Origin: JAXDMK01 sp963790325
Lineage (GTDB): Bacteria; Actinomycetota; Acidimicrobiia; Acidimicrobiales; AC-14
NCBI GenBank assembly: GCA_963790325.1
Contig: CAWBNY010000002.1
Span: forward strand, 1-64,000
Length of the DNA: 64,000 bases
Direction: 5' to 3'
Below are positions 1-9,423 of this stretch, in pieces (position 1 is the stretch's first letter; each line of letters starts with the position of its first letter). The notes under the pieces are model-generated. The model did no database searches and had not been told where the DNA came from. It saw nothing but the letters and a program-made list of their open reading frames with translations. Position numbers and translations under genes: made by a program.

Positions 1-24
1 GTGTCAACCTCAGCTGAGGCAGAT
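1..24 (+). repeat. Left terminal inverted repeat of the IS3-family element
   Basis: About 20 of 23-24 positions match the reverse complement of 5998-6020, with one indel. It starts at GTGTCAACC, consistent with the TG...CA ends of the IS3 family. Confidence 0.8.
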
Positions 25-72
25 CGAGCAGTTGATTCATTGAGCTGAGAGGGCGGGGAGGAGTTCCCCGAA

Positions 73-525
73 ATGACCACGACCATCCACGATTCCCAGG
101 CCGAACGCGCCCAGTCTGGCGCCATGGACGACACCACCGATCCGGATCCCGAGGTCCTCGAGCGGGCCCGCGGCCAGCGCCGGTACTCGGCGAAGTACAA
201 GGCGCGGATCCTCGACGAGTACGAGCGCCTCGACAAGGCGGCCAAGGGCGCGCTGCTGCGCCGTGAGGGCCTGTACACGTCGTTGATCTCCGAATGGCGC
301 AAGCAGCGCGACCGCGGCGCGCTGGAGGCGCTGGCCAAGCGCGCCGGCCGCCAACCGGCCGATCCCCGCGACCGAGAGGTCAGCCGCCTGCGGCGCGAGA
401 ACGAGCGACTGGCCGGTGAGCTGGACCGGGCCCGCAAGGTCATCGAGGTCCAGGGAAAGCTCTCGGCGCTGTTGGAGCAGCTCGCCACCGACAGCGCCCC
501 GAACAGCGGGGGCGAGACGAAGTGA
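73..525 (+). CDS. IS3-family transposase OrfA
   Basis: This 150-aa protein has the OrfA layout: an N-terminal helix-turn-helix (about residues 35-85, RRYSAKYKARILDEYERL then LYTSLISEWRKQ) followed by a leucine-rich coiled coil (about 100-140, VSRLRRENERLAGELD) used for dimerisation. OrfA binds the IS ends and normally forms the OrfAB transposase with OrfB. The stop overlaps the next start (GTGA at 522-525), so OrfB may be translated by coupling rather than, or as well as, by programmed frameshifting. This reading frame is intact, unlike OrfB. Confidence 0.9.
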   Translation: MTTTIHDSQAERAQSGAMDDTTDPDPEVLERARGQRRYSAKYKARILDEYERLDKAAKGALLRREGLYTSLISEWRKQRDRGALEALAKRAGRQPADPRDREVSRLRRENERLAGELDRARKVIEVQGKLSALLEQLATDSAPNSGGETK

Positions 526-1335
526 TCGACCAGGCCATCGCCGAACTCGAGCCCGTGGTCGGCGTACGCGCCGGGTGCGCAGCGGTGGGTGAGGCCCAGG
601 CCCGCTGGTATCGCCGGCATCGCCAGAGCCCGCCGCCGCCGAAGCCCGAGCGTATGCCGGCGCCCCAGCCCCGGGCGCTCAGCGAGGTGGAGCGCAAGGA
701 GCTGCGGCAGGTGCTCAACAGCGAGGAGTTCATCGACGAGGCGCCCGCCACCGTGTACGCCAAGCTGTTGGACCAGGGCGTCTACCTGGCCTCGGTGCCC
801 ACGATGTACCGGGTCCTGCGTGCCCACGACGAGGTCCACGAGCGTCGGCGGCAGGCGACGCATCCGGCGGCCAAGAAGCCCGAGCTCCTCGCCACCAAGC
901 CCGAACGAGGTCTACTCGTGGGACATCACCAAGCTGCTCGGCCCGGCCAAGTGGACCTACTACTACCTGTACGTGATCATCGACATCTTCAGCCGCTACG
1001 TGCCCGGCTGGATGCTGGCGCCATGCCGAGAACGCCAAGCTGGCCGAGGCGCTGCTGGCCGACACCGTGGCCAAGCAGAACGTCGGCCGGGACCAGCTCA
1101 CCATCCACGCCGACCGGGGCTCGCCGATGACCGCCAAGCCCGTAGCGTTCTGCTGGCCGACCTCGGCGTCACCAAGAGCCACAGCCGTCCGCACGTGAGC
1201 AACGACAACCCGTTCAGCGAGAGCCAGTTCCGAGACCCTCAAGTACCGGCCCGAGTTCCCCGACCGCTTCGGGTGCTTCGAGGATGCCCACGCCTTCTGC
1301 GACCGGTTCTTCGGTTGGTACAACGACGAGCACCG
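522..1335 (+). pseudogene. IS3-family transposase OrfB, N-terminal and core part, frameshifted
   Basis: The reading frame starts with GTG at 522 and carries an HTH_21-like region followed by an integrase core. The catalytic triad is visible across frames: Asp in YSWDITKLLG, Asp in IHADRGSPM and Glu in NPFSESQF. The frame changes at about 905, 1021, 1142 and 1232, each by one base, with no obvious stop substitutions. The last readable residues are WYNDEHR at 1318-1335, where the foreign element begins. The remainder of OrfB lies at 5786-5987. As it stands no complete transposase can be made; the frameshifts could be decay or sequencing error. Confidence 0.85.
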
Positions 1336-1347
1336 TTCTCATGGGGT
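1330..1347 (+). repeat. Left junction of the Tn554-like element: core plus element arm
   Basis: The core GCACCG (1330-1335) is repeated at 5780-5785. The element's first 12 bases (1336-1347, TTCTCATGGGGT) are the reverse complement, with one mismatch, of its last 12 bases at 5768-5779. This fits a tyrosine-recombinase crossover site with a 6-bp overlap. Confidence 0.75.
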
Positions 1348-1492
1348 CCCGGTGGCGTGGCGTGACGTGGCGTAGACGGCGGATGTAGCGGCCTCCACCC
1401 CGCATCTCCGGGGGTGTCGTGGACGTGTTGTCACAGGGCACTGATATACGTACTGGTGTTCGTATGCGAGGTGCCGACGTCGGGGGGCGGGG

Positions 1493-2665
1493 ATGCGGGC
1501 GTTCATGGTGAGGCTGCCGTCGGGAGCGCGCTACTGGACCGTGGTCGACGACGACCTGGTCGTGATCCGCGACGCTGACGCCTACCTGCGACACCTTCGC
1601 TTCGGCCGGGACGCAGCCGAGCTGACGACGAAGTCCTACGCCGGAGCCATCGCGTTGTTCCTGGGCTGGTGTGAGCGCACCGGCCGGCACTGGCATGTCG
1701 GCGTCGAGCATCTCGGACTGTTCATGACCTGGCTGGCCTACGCCGTGCCGCCGGGGCCGAGACAGGCCGGCGGCTCGGCGAGGTGATCGTCGGCCCCGGT
1801 GCTCGCCCGGTCCGCGGTGCCCGCCGGGTGAACGTGGTGTTGACCGCGGTGCGCGGCTTCGTCGCCCACGCCGTCAGCTCCGGCGACGCCCCGCCGGGGC
1901 TGATGCCGCTGCTCTACGAACTGGCCGATGAGCGCGAACTGCCCGAGGCGGCCCGGCGCGAAGACGGCCGGATGCCGTGGCGGCTGCGGGCCCGGCACCG
2001 CCGCCACGAGCCCGACAGCCCAGTCGAGCGCGCCAGCCGACACCGACATCGTGGCGCTGCTCCACGCCTGTCGGTCGGCCCGGGACCGCCTCGTCGTGCT
2101 GCTCATGGCCCGAGCCGGGCTGCGGCGCGGTGAGCTGTGCGGGTTGCGGCGCAGCGACATCCACGTCGTCGGCGACTCCCGGCGCCTGGGCTGTGAGGTG
2201 GAGGGGGCCCATCTGCACGTGAGCCGGCGGGACAACCCGAACCAGGCGTGGGCGAAGTCCCGCCGCCCGCGCGTCGTGCCCCTCGACACCCTCGTGGTGC
2301 GGGCGTTGGACACCTACGCCCTCGAGCGCCTGGACCATCCGGGTGCCGCCGACGGCGACTTCTTGATCGTGAACCTGTTCCGGGAGCCGATCGGATCACC
2401 TCTTCGTCCTGACGCCGTCAACGACCTGCTGCGGGCCGCATCGAGGCGTGCCGGGCTGGCGGCCGCAGTGGCGCCGCACCAGCTGCGCCACGCCTTCGGG
2501 AGCAACCTCGCCGATGCCGGTGGACGCCTCGACGAGATCGCGGACCTTCTCGGGCATCGGTCCGTTTCCTCCTCGCAGGTCTACATGCATCCCGACCCCG
2601 CCCGCCTGCGACGGGCGGTCGAGGCAGTGCCCACCCCCCGGGCCGGCGGCGGAGGCGATCGGTGA
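1493..2665 (+). pseudogene. TnpA-type tyrosine recombinase, two compensating frameshifts
   Basis: The repaired product would be about 390 aa, with an N-terminal SAM-like core-binding domain (TKSYAGAIALFLGWCERTGR) and a C-terminal catalytic domain. Catalytic positions are visible: Arg in LRRGELCGL, His and Arg in HQLRHAFG, His in LLGHRSVSS and the nucleophile in QVYMHPDP. Reading moves from frame 2 to frame 1 near 1783 and back near 2035. The gene is the first of three in the Tn554-like element, and its TGA overlaps the GTG of the next gene (2662-2665). In this family TnpA and TnpB act together in site-specific transposition through a circular form. Confidence 0.85.
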
Positions 2666-5117
2666 GCGCGGTGTCGAGCCGGCACGCCGCTCGGCCAGGC
2701 GGCGTCGACCCCGGCGAAGCCACCGCCGACCGGATCACGGCGATGATCGACTCGGCCTTCCTGGCCGAGATGGGTTGGGACGCGGAGCGCCTCATCCTCG
2801 CCCCGCCCGACGGGCACCCGCTGGTGGTTCGCCCGGTGTGCCAGGCCGACGGTTGCTCGACCACCGCCACCGGCCGGGCGAGGATCTGCTGGTCATGTCG
2901 AAGGCGCCTCGCCGCCGCCGGCCTCGGCGTCGATCAGATCGAACTGCTCGCACCTGCTGAGAGACCGAACCGATCGCCGGCGCCCTGCGCCGTGACCGGC
3001 TGCGGGCGGGAGCAGGCCTCGGGGCCAGCCGGGCTGTGCCGCACCCATGCCGATCAGCACGAGGCGATGGGCGTGGCGAAGGAGACCTTCCTCGACCATC
3101 CCGGCGTCGTGGCCCTTCCGTCGAATGGTCCCTGCGGGGTCGCCGCCTGTCCCCGTCAGCGGCGCCACCCCGACGGGGCCTACTGCGACGCCCACCAGCA
3201 GCGGCTTCGAGCGGCCCGCCGGCGAGTGGCCGATCTCGACGAGGTCCACTGGCGACGGACCGAGCCGTCGGTGAGCGTCGGCGGCCAGGTGTGCCTGGGA
3301 GGGCTGGCGCCACTCGTGCTGGCCCAGGTCCTGTTCGGGCTCCAGCGGCGTTGTCGGATGGAGCGGGTGCAGACCAAGGAGTCCGACCTGCGGGCCGTCT
3401 GCGACGACCTGCGCCGCCGCCAGGTCGCCGGGATCGGCGACTACGCCCCCGAGGTGGGCCGCAGCCTCGGCTTCGTCGGCCTCGTGCACTCGCTGCAGAC
3501 CTATGCCCGCCGGGCCCTCGCCAGCCCCGAGACCGAGGTGGCCGGCGACGAATGGGACCTGGGCCTGTTCGGGCACTCGGGCACGGTCTCCTTCACGCGC
3601 GATCAGCCAGCACTGGCTGCGGGAGGTGACCAAGCGATGGGCGGCCGACGACCTGCCCCGGCGCAGGATCAGGCCGGGACGGCGCACGAGCGGTGGCCTC
3701 GCCGTGCGCCATCACGTGAACTGCGTGGCAATGCTGTCGGAGTCGCTACGGGCCCTGGCCGATCGGGGCGAGCGCCCGGCGTCGCTCGGCCGCCCGGCCA
3801 TGGAGGCGTTCTTGAACCGGCTCGCCTACCTGGAGTCCGCCGGGCGCATCAGCGGCGATGCCCGGATCCGGGCGGCACGGGAGGTGCGCTCGGTGCTGAC
3901 CAGGGTCCGGGCCATGGGCCTCACCCGGCCGGGACAGGTCGCCGCCGGCCTGGGTGAGGACTTCGCCATCCACCGTGAGGACATCCCCGACAAGCCCGAG
4001 CCGGCGGCTGGAAGGGCCCTGCCGCCGGAGGTCATGCGCCAGCTGTGCGAGCACCTCGGGGAGATCACCTCTGCGGAGATGCGCTGCGCCATCGAGCTGG
4101 CCATCGACACCGGCCGCCGTCCCGAGGAGATCTGCGACCTCCCCTATGACTGCCTGGCCCGCGACGACGGCGGGGCGGTGCTCGTCTTCGACAACCACAA
4201 GGCCAACCGCCTCGGTCGCCGCCTGCCCATCGGCGAGGCCACCGCCGCGGTCATCGTCGCCCAGCAGCAACGGGTCCGCGCCCGCTACCCCCGCACCGGC
4301 GTCGAGGAGCTGAGGCTGCTGCCCACCGACCGGCGCAACCCCGACGGGACCAGCGCGGTCACGGCCTTCAGCGTGGCGTTCCACCACCGGGACTGGGTCG
4401 ACCGGCTGCCCCCGCTGCGCACCGCGGACGGCGCCGAGTTCGACAAGGGCCGGGTCGTCCTCTACGCCTACCGCCACAGCTACGCCCAGCGCCACGCCGA
4501 TGCCGGGGTCCCCATCGACGTGCTGCGCGAGCTGATGGACCACCGCAAGCTCGACACGACGAAGGGCTACTACCGCGTGGGGGAGTCCCGCCGGCGCGAC
4601 GCCGTCGATCGGGTCACGGCCCTGGCCTTCGACCGGCACGGGAACCGGATCTGGCGCCAGGCCCAGGCCCTGCTCGACTCCGAGCACGCCCGGCGTGCCC
4701 TGGGGGAGGTCGCCGTCCCCTTCGGCGTGTGCACCGAGCCCTCCAACGTCCGCGCCGGCGGCGGCGCCTGCCCGTTCCGATTCCGCTGCGCGGGCTGTGA
4801 CCACTTCCGCACCGACGTCTCCTACCTCCCGGACCTGCAGGCCTATCTCGACGACCTGCTCCGCAACCGTGAGCGCCTGCTCGCATGCTCCGAGCTCGAC
4901 GACTGGGCCCGAGCACGAGGCCATGCCCTCCGAGGAGGAGATCGGCCGCATCCGGTCGCTGATCTCGCGGGTCAAAGCCGGGATCGACGACCTCACCGCC
5001 GAGGAGCGCACCGGCGTGGAGGAGGCGGTCGAGGTCGTCCGCCGTCACCGCGCCGTCACCCTCGGCATGCCGGGGATCCGACGCGTGCCCGTCGACCTGC
5101 GGCCGGCCCGACGGTGA
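2662..5117 (+). pseudogene. TnpB-type large tyrosine recombinase, two frameshifts
   Basis: The repaired product would be about 817 aa. Its N-terminal third holds three Cys/His clusters that look like small zinc-binding motifs (CQADGC..CWSC, CAVTGC..CRTH, CGVAAC..CDAH). The catalytic domain carries Arg in TGRRPEEICDL, the His-x-x-His/Arg region in YAYRHSYAQRH, His in LMDHRKLDT and Tyr in GYYRVGE. A second Cys-rich patch follows (CPFRFRCAGCDHF). Frame changes occur near 3597 and 4915. The TGA at 5115-5117 overlaps the GTG start of the TnpC-type gene. A truncated relative with closely similar motifs lies at 6021-7246. Confidence 0.85.
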
Positions 5118-5662
5118 GCACTCGCCCGGACGGACGCGTCGCCGCTCTGGCCGAGGGCCGCCGCGCCGACACCGCCAGGCGTCGCCAACGCGTCCTCGTC
5201 GCCCTCGCCGAGGCCGCGGCCGGCCGGGCCGAGATCAGCGTGAGCGGCATTGCCCGCCACGCCGGTGTCGACCGGACCTTCCTCTACCGCCACCGCGACC
5301 TGCTCGAGAAGCTGCACGAGCTCGAGGTCCAGCTTTCGGCGTCGCCGGATGCTTCGTTCGTCGTCACCAGAGCGTCGCTGGAGTCTGACCTCCACGCGGC
5401 CCAGCATCGGGCCGCACGCCTCGCTGCTCGGGTGCAGCATCTCGAACGCCGGCTGTCTGAGCTGCTGGGCGAGCGGACATGGCAGGACTCCGGGCTCGGC
5501 GCGCCCGACGACATCGACCGCCTCCAACAGCGAATTACCTCGCTCGATGCCCAGGTCGCCGACCTGCGGATACACCTCGACGAGCGCACCGAGGAGCTGA
5601 CCGCCGCCCGACGGGCGAACCGCGAGCTCATGACCCGTCTCAACGGGGCCCACCGGACGTGA
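5114..5662 (+). CDS. TnpC-type DUF6262-like accessory protein of the Tn554-like element
   Basis: This 182-aa protein starts with GTG at 5114, overlapping the TnpB stop by 4 bp. It has an N-terminal three-helix DNA-binding region (about residues 10-65; ISVSGIARHAGVDRTFLYRH resembles a helix-turn-helix) followed by a long charged coiled coil (about 75-175). TnpC proteins of the Tn554 family have this layout and modulate transposition orientation and efficiency. It is the only gene of the element with an intact frame. The following 116 bp to the element end contain no supported gene. Confidence 0.8.
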   Translation: MSTRPDGRVAALAEGRRADTARRRQRVLVALAEAAAGRAEISVSGIARHAGVDRTFLYRHRDLLEKLHELEVQLSASPDASFVVTRASLESDLHAAQHRAARLAARVQHLERRLSELLGERTWQDSGLGAPDDIDRLQQRITSLDAQVADLRIHLDERTEELTAARRANRELMTRLNGAHRT

Positions 5663-5767
5663 TGCGGGCCGGCCTACGTGCACCACAGGTGTCGTGCTCG
5701 TCACCAGGGAACGGCGACCACTCCTACCAGCGAAGACGCGCCAGCTTCTCGTCAACCACGTGCCGCC

Positions 5768-5785
5768 ACCCCAAGAGAAGCACCG
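5768..5785 (+). repeat. Right junction of the Tn554-like element: element arm plus core
   Basis: The arm ACCCCAAGAGAA (5768-5779) is followed by the second copy of the core GCACCG (5780-5785). Together with the left arm at 1336-1347 it would form a 6-bp core flanked by 12-bp inverted arms (11 of 12 matching) if the element circularised. Confidence 0.75.
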
Positions 5786-5987
5786 CCACTCCGGCATCGG
5801 CTTCCACACGCCCGCCGACGTGCACTACGGGCGAGCCGCGCTTATCCGCGAGCAGCGCGCCGTCGTCCTCAACGGCGCCTACACCGAGCACCCGGAACGC
5901 TTCGTCCGCAAGCCACCCGTACCGCCGGCGCTGCCCACCGCCGTTTGGATCAACGAACCGAAGGAGGACACCGCTACGACACAGTGA
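5786..5987 (+). pseudogene. IS3-family transposase OrfB, C-terminal part
   Basis: This is the displaced 3' end of OrfB. The first residues continue the split motif (HSGIGFHTPADVHYG), the typical C-terminal signature of IS3 OrfB proteins, and the frame runs on to a stop at 5985-5987 just before the right inverted repeat. It follows directly on 1335 when the 4450-bp insertion is removed. Confidence 0.85.
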
Positions 5988-5997
5988 TTCCCGAGAA

Positions 5998-6020
5998 ATC
6001 TGCCTCAGAAGGGTTGACAC
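5998..6020 (-). repeat. Right terminal inverted repeat of the IS3-family element
   Basis: The reverse complement begins GTGTCAACC and contains CTGAGGCAGAT, matching the left end at 1-24. Confidence 0.8.
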
Positions 6021-7246
6021 GCGCCGCCCAGCCCTGGCTTCGGGACACAGCCAAGGTGTGGGCGGCCCACGACCTGCCTAGGCGCCGGACACGGCGAACG
6101 GCCCCCAACACCGGGGCATACGTGGTCTCGGTGCGCCGGCTCTCAGCCTTCCTCCGATCCCGTCCCGACGGGGGGGACAACCCGGCGGCGCTGGGCCGAG
6201 CCGATCTCGAGGGTTTCCTGGCGGCGCTGGCCCGGGCGGAGGCGGTCGGCGACATCACCGCCTATGTGCGCCACTACGTGATCCGCAAGCTGCGGATGCT
6301 CCTGGACGAGGCTCGCAGCCTGGGACTGCACCAGCGGGGCGGACCGATGGCAGGGCTCCCAGAGGGCTTCGCCCTGCGCCGCGACGACCTGACTGCGGCT
6401 CCCAGCCCCTACGAGCCGGGGCGAGCTCTACCCCAGACGATCCTCGACCAGCTCAGGGCCGGCGCCGAGCGCCTTGAGGAGTGGCGCGGCCGGGACTGGC
6501 GGGTGGCTCGGGACCTGCTCGAGGCCACCGGCCGCCGCCCCGAGGAAATCTGCGGCCTGGCCTGGGACTGCCTCCACGAGGTCACCGAGCACGCCGACGG
6601 TGGCGGGGTCCGCAGCCGCTGGGTGTTGGTCTACGACGACTACAAGAACGGACGGCTGGGGTTGCGCCTGCCTATCGACGCTGCCACCGCCGAGTTGATC
6701 GCCGGCCAAAAGGGGGCGCTCCGCGAGCGATTCCCTGATACCCCCGCCGAGCAACTGCTGCTCCTACCGAGGGCATCCCGCAACCCCCGTGGTGTCCTAC
6801 CGATGAGCGCGGACACCCTCAGCCTCCACCACCGCCAGTGGGTGGACAGCCTCTGCTTGGTGGGCGCTGACGGCCAGCCTTTCAACACCCGGAGAGTCGT
6901 CCCCTACGCCTACCGCCACTCCTATGCCCAGCGACACGCCGACGCCGGGGTGAGCCCCGACGTGCTGCGGGAGCTGATGGGCCATCGCACCATGCAGACC
7001 ACCCAGCTCTATTACCGAGTGACGGAGCGGCGGACGGCGGCCGCCGTCGAGCGGCTGAGCCACCACCGCTTCAACGGCAGGGGCGAGCGCCTGCGGCTGG
7101 AGCAGCTCGCCGCCGACGATCACCAACGCCTCGGAGTGGGTGTCGTCGCCGTCCCCTTCGGCAACTGCTCCGAGCCGTCCAATGTCAAGGCCCACGGCCA
7201 CGGCTGTCCCTATCGCTTCCGCTGCGCCGGCTTGTTGAGGGCATGA
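6021..7246 (+). pseudogene. TnpB-type tyrosine recombinase remnant, truncated at both ends
   Basis: About 408 codons are open from the IS3 right end to a stop at 7244-7246. The catalytic residues of the TnpB type are present (TGRRPEEICGL, YAYRHSYAQRH, LMGHRTMQT, LYYRVTE), and the order of motifs matches the gene at 2662-5117. The N-terminal zinc-cluster region is missing, cut at the IS3 boundary. The C-terminus stops inside the Cys-rich patch (YRFRCAGLLRA instead of ..RCAGCDHF). It is a different copy, not a duplicate, of the TnpB gene nested in the IS. This suggests the IS3 element jumped into an older Tn554-like element whose left part is outside the window. Confidence 0.8.
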
Positions 7247-7401
7247 CTGGCTGACGACCGCGGGCCGGGGAACGGCACAGCTCATCGTGGACGGAGACGA
7301 GCGATGGGCGGCTGAACGGCGAGGGCGGCAACGATGGCGGGTCCTACACGCGACTGGACCCTCCCACTCGAGTTGCGCCCGGCGGGGAGGGTCCAAAGGC
7401 G

Positions 7402-8040
7402 GTGACAAGCACCGTGGCCATCGTATGGCCGACGATCCTCGATGTCGACGCCTACGCGGCCGCCGGGCGTGACGTCGCGGTTCCCCGGCCCGACTGCCCG
7501 GGTTGTGGGCAGGCGATGATCTTCTGGCCCGGCTACCAGCGTGACGTCCGGGTCGGCACCGTTCGGCGCATCTGGGTGCGCAGGGCCAAGTGCGTCGCCT
7601 GCGCCGTCACCCACGCCCTGGTCCCGGCGTTCTGCCTGCTGGGGCGCCTGGACGCCACCGGGGTGATCGGCTCGGGCCTGCTCGCCGGAGTGGAGGGAAC
7701 CGGGATGCGCACGGCGGCGGCCGCCCTCGACCTGCCCCACACCACGGTGCGGGACTGGTGGCGGCGCTTCCGGGCCCGGGCCCCGATGATCGTCGCCGCC
7801 CTGGCGGCGGTGGCCGTGAGCCTTGGCGCCAGCGTCGCGGGCCTGTCGCCCGACCCACCTCGGGCCGCCCTCGAAGCCCTGGGGGCGGCGTGGTCGGCGG
7901 CTCGCCGGCGCTTCGGCGCCAGCGTCGGGCCGCCGTGGCCCTTCGCCAGCGTCGTCAGCGGCGGCGAGCTGCTGGCCACCACCACGGATCCGCCCTGGTC
8001 GGGCGGTGGCGGGAGGCGTGTGATGCCTCCAGTGCCCTGA
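7402..8040 (+). CDS. DUF6431-like zinc-ribbon/HTH protein
   Basis: This 212-aa protein starts with GTG at 7402, about 11 nt after GGGGAGG. A CPGC..CVAC pair (about residues 33-78) suggests a zinc ribbon, as in transposase-associated DUF6431 proteins. A helix-turn-helix follows at about 95-125 (GTGMRTAAAALDLPHTTVRDWWRRFR). The C-terminal half is Ala/Pro-rich and featureless. The stop is 21 nt before the DDE transposase, so the two are probably cotranscribed. A role in end recognition or regulation of the transposon is an inference from context. Confidence 0.65.
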   Translation: MTSTVAIVWPTILDVDAYAAAGRDVAVPRPDCPGCGQAMIFWPGYQRDVRVGTVRRIWVRRAKCVACAVTHALVPAFCLLGRLDATGVIGSGLLAGVEGTGMRTAAAALDLPHTTVRDWWRRFRARAPMIVAALAAVAVSLGASVAGLSPDPPRAALEALGAAWSAARRRFGASVGPPWPFASVVSGGELLATTTDPPWSGGGGRRVMPPVP

Positions 8041-8061
8041 TGCCGACCACCGGAGGACGCC

Positions 8062-9423
8062 GTGAGACCCGAAGACGCCGAAGCCATCGCCCTGTTCCGC
8101 TACTCCCTCATCGCCGAGGCGGCCAACCCCCGCATCACCGGCGCCGAGCGCGGTCTGATCATCCAGGGTCTGGCGTCGTTCGCCCACCAGCACCCCGACG
8201 GAACCATGCGCACCTACAGCCGGGGCACGCTGGACCGATGGGTCCGCGCCTACCGGGCCCGGGGCCTGGCCGGGCTGGCCCCGGTGCCGCGCTCGGACAC
8301 CGGGGCGGTGCGCCGCCACCCCGAGCTGCTGGCCGAGGCCGCCGCCCTGCGGGCCGAGCTTCCCGCTCGCTCGTCGGCAGCGATCGCCGACATCTTGTGG
8401 CAGCGCCACCGGGTGCGGGTGGCGGAGCGCACCATCCGCTCCCACCTGCGCCGCCGGGGCCTGCACCGGGCCGCCCTCGGCGCCCAGCCCCGGGCCTTCG
8501 GCCGCTACGAGGCCGAGCGACCCAACGAGCGCTGGATCACCGATGTGCTGGTGGGCCCCTTCGTCCCCCACCCCCGCGTCGCCGGCAGTCGCCGGGCCCG
8601 GCTGTTCCTGATCGTCGACGACCACTCCCGCCTGCTGGTGCACGGATGGTGGGTCAACGAGGAGAACACCCGGGCCGGCCAGGCGGTGCTGCGGGCGGCC
8701 ATCGCCCGCCGGGGCCTGCCCGAGGTGCTCTACTGCGACAACGGCGCCCCCTTCGCCAACACCGCCCTGGAGAGAACCTGTGCCGTGCTCGGGGTGCGAT
8801 TGGTGCACTCCAAGCCCTACTCGCCCCAGGGCCGGGGCAAACAGGAACGGCTGAACCGCTACATCCGGGAGCGGTTCCTGACCGAGGCGGAGTCGGTCGG
8901 CATCGCCTCTCTCGACGAGCTCAACGACCGCTTCATGGCCTGGGCCGAGCAGGTGTGCAACACCCGCATCCACGCCGAGACCGGCCAGGCGCCCATCGCC
9001 CGCTTCCTGGCCGGCGGCCCTCCTCGGGCGGCCGATCCGGCGGTGGTGTCCGAGGCCTTCCGGTGGTCGGCGTTGCGGGTGGTGACGCGCACGGCGACGG
9101 TGTCGTTGGCCGGCAACCGCTACCAGGTCGACCCCGCCCTCGTCGGGCGCCGGGTCGAGCTGCGTTACGACCCCGAGGACCTCGCCATCCTCGACGTGTT
9201 CGTGGAGTCCAAGGCGGCCGGGGTGGCCACGCCCTTCGTCATCGGCCGCCACAGCCACCCCGCCGTCCCCCAAGCGGCCCGGGCCGCCCCCGAGCCGACC
9301 GGCGTGGACTACCTGGGCCTGGTGGTGGCGGCCCACGACGAGGCCACGGCGGGTCCCATCGCCTATCGGGAGGTGCCCCTGTTCGGCGACGAGGGCGACG
9401 ACGTGGCCGAGGCGGGGAGTTGA
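8062..9423 (+). CDS. DDE-type transposase, Mu/IS481-like
   Basis: The 453-aa protein starts with GTG at 8062 after GGAGGA. An N-terminal helical DNA-binding region (about 1-130, with RGTLDRWVRAYRARGLAGL) precedes an integrase core with the triad Asp in RWITDVLVG (about 157), Asp in LYCDNGAPF (about 226) and Glu in GKQERLNRYI (about 262). A Mu-transposase-type C-terminal beta domain is suggested by VSLAGNRYQVDPALVGRRV. Its stop overlaps the ATPase start by 4 bp, so transposase and ATPase are translationally coupled. The catalytic residues are all present and the gene is unbroken. Confidence 0.85.
   Translation: MRPEDAEAIALFRYSLIAEAANPRITGAERGLIIQGLASFAHQHPDGTMRTYSRGTLDRWVRAYRARGLAGLAPVPRSDTGAVRRHPELLAEAAALRAELPARSSAAIADILWQRHRVRVAERTIRSHLRRRGLHRAALGAQPRAFGRYEAERPNERWITDVLVGPFVPHPRVAGSRRARLFLIVDDHSRLLVHGWWVNEENTRAGQAVLRAAIARRGLPEVLYCDNGAPFANTALERTCAVLGVRLVHSKPYSPQGRGKQERLNRYIRERFLTEAESVGIASLDELNDRFMAWAEQVCNTRIHAETGQAPIARFLAGGPPRAADPAVVSEAFRWSALRVVTRTATVSLAGNRYQVDPALVGRRVELRYDPEDLAILDVFVESKAAGVATPFVIGRHSHPAVPQAARAAPEPTGVDYLGLVVAAHDEATAGPIAYREVPLFGDEGDDVAEAGS

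Larger units (their letters stand above)
1336..5785 (+). mobile_element. Tn554-like transposon with TnpA/TnpB/TnpC-type genes
   Basis: Three consecutive genes encode two tyrosine recombinases of different size and a small DUF6262-like protein, the gene set of the Tn554 family. They are joined by 4-bp GTGA overlaps. The element sits exactly inside the conserved C-terminal motif of the IS3 OrfB: excision of 1336-5785 restores WYNDEHRHSGIG across the joint. AGCACCG (7 bp) flanks the insertion at 1329-1335 and 5779-5785. TnpA and TnpB are frameshifted here, so the copy is probably immobile unless these are sequence errors. Confidence 0.85.
1..6020 (+). mobile_element. IS3-family insertion sequence, interrupted by a second element
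   Basis: Imperfect terminal inverted repeats lie at 1-24 and 5998-6020; both begin GTGTCAACC and share CTGAGGCAGAT. Between them are an OrfA, an OrfB with a DDE core split in two, and a 4450-bp foreign insertion (1336-5785). Removing the insertion leaves an IS of about 1570 bp, a normal IS3-family size. The left end coincides with the first base of the window, so the target duplication cannot be checked. The right end abuts a truncated recombinase gene, which was therefore probably the insertion target. Confidence 0.85.

Noticed and set aside
3700..3725. A second parS-like CACGTG site
   Set aside because: This and other TCACGTG occurrences (for example near 18702, 52054 and 57050) match only one half of the consensus and lie inside coding sequence.
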